Below are positions 57,401-60,000 of a DNA stretch of 60,000 bases, one piece after another. The stretch's first letter is position 1. Each line of letters opens with the position of its first letter. Source of the DNA: Branchiostoma floridae. Its lineage: Eukaryota; Chordata; Leptocardii; Amphioxiformes; Branchiostomatidae. Under the pieces are notes generated by a model. That model was not told the origin of the DNA, ran no database searches, and saw only the letters and a list, made by a program, of their open reading frames with translations. The translations under genes were made by a program, and so were the position numbers. Where the stretch lies: contig NC_049984.1 of NCBI RefSeq assembly GCF_000003815.2, positions 5,038,491-5,098,490 on the forward strand, read 5' to 3'.

Positions 57401-57896
57401 TCAACAACGTTTAAAGGACATCTACTTTCAGACATTCCTACGCGAAATCCATAATGACAACAAAGGCAAATTCGCAAGGAACAAATTACGCTCATACAGA
57501 CTGTTCAAATCCACCTACAACGAAGAAGAGTACCTTAAAATTCCGAACGAACGTCAAAGATCTATTATCACCAAACTACGAATTAGCTGCCACAAACTCC
57601 GTGTTGAATCAGGGAGGCACAACCGCACACCTCTGGAGCAAAGAATTTGTCAGTTCTGTAACCTGAACAAGGTCGAAGATGAAACCCACTTTTTATTAGA
57701 TTGTAGTTTATATAGTAACGATAGAAGTATTCTTTTTAGCTATATTATAGGAAAGTTCCCTCGCTTTGAATATTTGTCTAGTGTTGAAAAATTCATTTTT
57801 CTTATGAGTTTTGATCAGACGATATTATACCAACACATCTCTAGCTACATATTTAACATTACTAAGAAACGAGAAGAAGTCGAACAAATGTATTAG
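54420..57896 (+). CDS. LINE-type endonuclease/reverse transcriptase, uninterrupted frame
   Basis: A frame of about 1,150 codons encoding an APE-type non-LTR retrotransposon polyprotein. Numbering from 54435: endonuclease motifs ETW (27-29), SLYISPG (103-109), GGDFNA (141-146), SSTVDLMI (220-227) and FSDH (247-250). RT motifs follow: NYRGISI (568-574), [11 protein letters not shown] (637-647), [16 protein letters not shown] (695-710), catalytic [10 protein letters not shown] (736-745) and NLKKTK (771-776). A C-terminal zinc-knuckle-like [19 protein letters not shown] sits at 1072-1090. The catalytic YADD and the listed endonuclease residues are present, and there is no stop or frameshift. The first in-frame ATG is near residue 176; the frame instead opens with non-ATG codons just before the first endonuclease block, so the copy is probably 5'-truncated. 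No ORF1/gag is seen. I do not assign a clade. Confidence 0.92.
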   Translation, partial: RNSHNLCNVIFLDKRTNLNNVKCGIDFFSLLETWSTENTIINIPNYSYFHQHRQKSKRAKRSSGGIVFLYKNEYKGYVKKAPSQSTDALWVQIDRQLLGLPKDLFICSLYISPGASTAHKHSEKHVIDTLEDEISKFSSVGYVLLGGDFNARLGNLPDYTTDSHINDDSDSSPYFTDRQHMDKVSPNKFGRLITDLCIQANLRILNGRVVGDLQGKFTCHQPNGSSTVDLMICSKSFLQQILSFRVNPLTVFSDHCMISTLIRSKPPIHTFQEKYKSSHTRPLPKQFHWNENSAQTFLLSLSQPDIVKRLVALKDSNNITSAAEIENYVSEFSSILREAGNKSLCLKRARKRPPKRQNKKWFDKTCIEMKRELKNLAYLLEKNPSHPEVRGSFFRKKKEYRKLLKKKKRDFRQQIMNQLSTLQEKNPSAFWDLVNKLKPEKAQKNSQISSEDWLNHFSKVDKPSDGNHDSVAGPFIPVNDQSPFPIETENFILDSIITADELDRAIANLKNNKSSGSDMIRNEMLKCGKSIFQKPLLHLFNLCLQNAYFPEEWSLSHIVPIHKSGDTSLPDNYRGISIISCLGKLFCSILNNRLSNYAEENSLFKPQQAGFRKNFRTTDNLFTLNTLVSKYISRNSRLYACFVDFSKAFDSVWREGLLLKLKKLGIGGKFLLTIKDMYSKTTNCIKTNSGLTDTFVTHCGVRQGCNLSPTLFNLFISDIASEFDHSCCNPPVLHCMNVPCLLYADDLVIFSESQRGLQSSLSRLEEYCKSWRLKVNLKKTKIVVFTKGGRIPKDCSFLFNSNVVEIVSSYCYLGIIVNSAGTFKANHKYLYNKGLRALFGVRQSLDKADAPLSVKNKLFDSCVKPILLYGSEIWGSFKSSKSCPIESVHVKFCKQSLNVPKTASNLAARAELGRYPLHLEASLNAVKFFTRVCLNVPADSLQADALLCQLELDSLGSKCWASGVRKTLEECGYAFVWHSPHSIVSKMPSIISAIQQRLKDIYFQTFLREIHNDNKGKFARNKLRSYRLFKSTYNEEEYLKIPNERQRSIITKLRISCHKLRVESGRHNRTPLEQRICQFCNLNKVEDETHFLLDCSLYSNDRSILFSYIIGKFPRFEYLSSVEKFIFLMSFDQTILYQHISSYIFNITKKREEVEQMY

Positions 57897-58030
57897 ACTA
57901 GATTTAGAATCTATGTTTTAGATTAGTATTAGAAACCATGTCTACTGTATTACTACCCTTTGTATCAATATGCCTGTACTTAGCCCGATAGGGCATGAAT
58001 GTGCAATAAAGGCTATTACTTTATTGTTAT
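54420..58030 (+). mobile_element. 5'-truncated non-LTR retrotransposon (LINE)
   Basis: The body is the RT frame followed by about 130 bp of 3' UTR. It ends in a small stem-loop (TAGCCCGATAGGGC) and GCAATAAAGGCTATT, the usual compact 3' end of CR1/L2-like LINEs. There is no poly(A) tail. The 5' end lies within the first bases of the endonuclease domain. I could not identify target-site duplications, so both ends are approximate. It lies about 230 bp upstream of the syntrophin start, in divergent orientation. Confidence 0.85.
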
Positions 58031-58125
58031 TCTCTGGCCCGGCCAAGTAGTCTTCAGGAACGTTTTAAGTCTATTGACAACAGAGCACCCAAACCATATG
58101 AAAAAAATCATTAGCATAGCAAAAA

Positions 58126-58600
58126 AAAAAACGGCTGCACAGCCGGGCCCCGGTTTGTATACGTGACGCTAGCATTAGGCTAGCGTCACATTTCCAAACC
58201 GGGGCCCGGCCGGGCTGATTGTGGAAACGAAAAATACAAATGTATACGTGCCCGACTATTCTCTTTACGTATTGTGTAGGTTGGTGTCTTTTCATATCAT
58301 ACATTTTGTTCCCGAAAGCTGCCCGGCCGGTCCCCGGTTTGGAAATGTGACGTATTACGTTAGACCTTGCCTGGGTTCCCATACTCGCTCCCTTTGTATT
58401 TTGATATAGGTCAAATTGCGGGGACGAAATTACTACAATATAGGCAAAACGTAAAAGAATTCGCGAAATTAATATATGTACGGTATATTTCTCGATATCA
58501 TGAAGCTATTACTAAATATTACACTTTCATTTTCTATTCCCGAAAGTTAATCCATTTCCAAATCGGGGCCCGACCGACCTGTTTGCTGGAACGAAAAATA
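58126..58600. repeat. Cluster of GC-rich inverted repeats around CCGGGGCCCGGCCGGGC
   Basis: Four copies of a roughly 45-bp motif (core AAACCGGGGCCCGGCCGGGC, often followed by TG[T/A]TTGYGGRAACGAAAAATA). They lie near 58129-58160 (inverted), 58190-58235, 58314-58348 (inverted) and 58548-58600. The first two face each other around a short palindrome built from GTGACGCTAGC, and the second and third bound a 158-bp interval. A fifth copy sits at 54335-54366 on the other side of the LINE. They behave like ends of a small foldback element. Confidence 0.65.
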
Positions 58601-58639
58601 GTTATACATGTATCAGAAAAAGAGAGGAACTCTGCTTGA

Positions 58640-59665
58640 AACCTGTTGAATATTTTTGTTTGTTTGTTTGTTTTGTGTGTCATGTCTTTTGCTGTATTGT
58701 TGTATTGTAACAGTAGTCCTTCCGGCCTCGAGTCGTAAAAGTTTGTACAGTCTTTCTGAATGAACGAGCACTGGCCCAGGCATAAACTAAATCGAACGGC
58801 ACACAAATTAAAACTCTTTATTCACATATATCCATATAACGATTGTGCGGATTAACTTTTGCGTGACAAGTTTACATGACGAAAAACTTCATGTAACGTT
58901 ACCAGTCCGGTACGTAAATAGGAGAAACGTTACACTTCGGAACGAAAGTATGAAACGAACGGCATTGACTTCTTGATCCCGGTTGGCTTCAAAGTATTTT
59001 CCCAGGCATCTACAAAAAAAGTGCGGTGATTCTATTGTGAAAAAAAAATCTACAACTTTTTTCCGTCAAGAAAACTTCTTGCCTAGGTAACGTTGCCATC
59101 CGATTTCTACAGGGGCTCCTTGCACTTGCTGTCGTAAAAAAATCTTTTTTTTTCTTTCTGAGCTAATGCATGGAGCCCCAGTAAAAATTGAATGGTACCC
59201 AGGCTAGAAAACTGCACCTAAACAGTAACATGCGGCAAAAATGTGCTGTCTCAAAAGCGCCGCCTAACAACCTAAATATCATTGCAGGAGAAAAATAGAG
59301 ATGCGCGACCTCATACCTCCAGCGATTCAACGGCTACTGTAAATGATAAAATTTTCGCGACGGTTTTCATGCTCTCTTCACCGCTTTAACCGCCGCAACG
59401 ATTTTTTATGTCTCCTGCAGGCATATTCCATTGTCGAAGACTAGAAGTACTACATAATGCACATGATACAGCTATCATTATAAAGTATTTGACATCTGTT
59501 GCGGTGAACGCATACCAACAAGGAGCACGATTAAAACAGACCCAATCTTTATGTGTTGAATGATGAATAATAAATACTTCTAGTTCTAGGCATTAAGTCT
59601 GTATGATAAAGCGATCAGGACAATGCATTGCGTTAGTTTTGGTCACCAAACCGCTACGTGTCATG
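58640..59665. other. Unannotated distal flank
   Basis: A TACTGTAAATGATAAAATTT piece with TTTTCGCGACGG at about 59335 belongs to the TACTGTAAAT family but lacks a clear right end. Otherwise nothing recognised. Confidence 0.45.
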
Positions 59666-59667
59666 GT

Positions 59668-59938
59668 GGGAATAAGTATATTTGCAAGTTCGTGCCCGAG
59701 GGCTAATTGCAGATACATGGTACAATGTATAAACATAGTAGATATACAAGTGACAATGGGCAGTTATGAACAATGTTCTACTCTAATACTAGTGTTGGCT
59801 ATTTCTAAACAGGTTGGGTTTGACTTCTTTTTTTGGAAGCAGAGGGAGACGAAAGGCCCCACCTTTTCTCAAATTTGTGGGTTCTGCGATTTCAAGAGAA
59901 AAGTGACCTTCTGTTCGTCTGTCAATGTGGGGAAGTTT
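59668..59938 (-). mobile_element. Second copy of the LINE-like 3' UTR fragment
   Basis: Matches 22431-22673 over most of its length (GGTTGGGTTTGACTTCTTTT, GGAAGCAGAGG). The plus-strand frame across it at 59603-59944 is a by-product, not a gene. Confidence 0.5.
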
Positions 59939-60000
59939 GGATGAGTCTTTGTGGCTTCTCTAAACAGAGTGATTCTTTCGGTTTGGTTGAATGGACATTT

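Overview
This is a gene-poor, repeat-dense window of animal nuclear DNA: AT-rich, with spliced coding exons, microsatellites, many short inverted-repeat elements, tRNA-derived SINEs and an APE-type LINE. Intron sizes, small foldback elements everywhere and the style of the repeats suggest a lancelet (Branchiostoma). That assignment is inference, because no species-specific marker is visible.

One host gene is fully recognisable. It is an alpha/beta-type syntrophin on the minus strand, seven coding exons from about 54.19 kb down to 11.07 kb. I assembled it by hand from splice sites, reading phase and family similarity. The exons are 53730-54189, 28580-28995, 22113-22255, 14320-14409, 13782-13900, 11671-11864 and 11070-11162. 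All six junctions keep phase with gt/ag introns and give 504 residues, the length of vertebrate alpha-syntrophin. The domain order is split PH1 with an inserted PDZ, then PH2, then the C-terminal SU region. The product should be a membrane-associated adaptor of the dystrophin complex.

Layout. 0-11 kb lies 3' of the gene and holds only repeats and unrecognised sequence. 11-54 kb is the syntrophin gene, with introns of about 0.5, 1.9, 0.4, 7.7, 6.3 and 24.7 kb packed with non-autonomous elements. 54.4-58.0 kb is a LINE copy with an unbroken endonuclease/reverse-transcriptase frame on the plus strand, head to head with the syntrophin start. 58-60 kb holds GC-rich inverted repeats and other repeats, with no gene seen.

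Mobile families defined here by ends and target-site duplications (TSDs): a CAGGGCTCGAAATAC family (5-bp TSDs, about eleven copies); a TAATCTCCAAGCAG family (8-9 bp TSDs); TAGCC-ended foldbacks (8-9 bp TSDs); GTTCACCTTTATCCG foldbacks; TACTGTAAAT...TTTACAGTA elements; a pogo-like element; a 1.54-kb element with a CCAAG TSD and C-rich subterminal repeats; and a tRNA-SINE with an 11-bp TSD. Several insertions are nested. The most interesting points are a partial tandem copy of syntrophin exon 2 whose six differences are all synonymous, and exon 3, whose donor sequence runs straight into the (CAAA)n tail of an antisense SINE.
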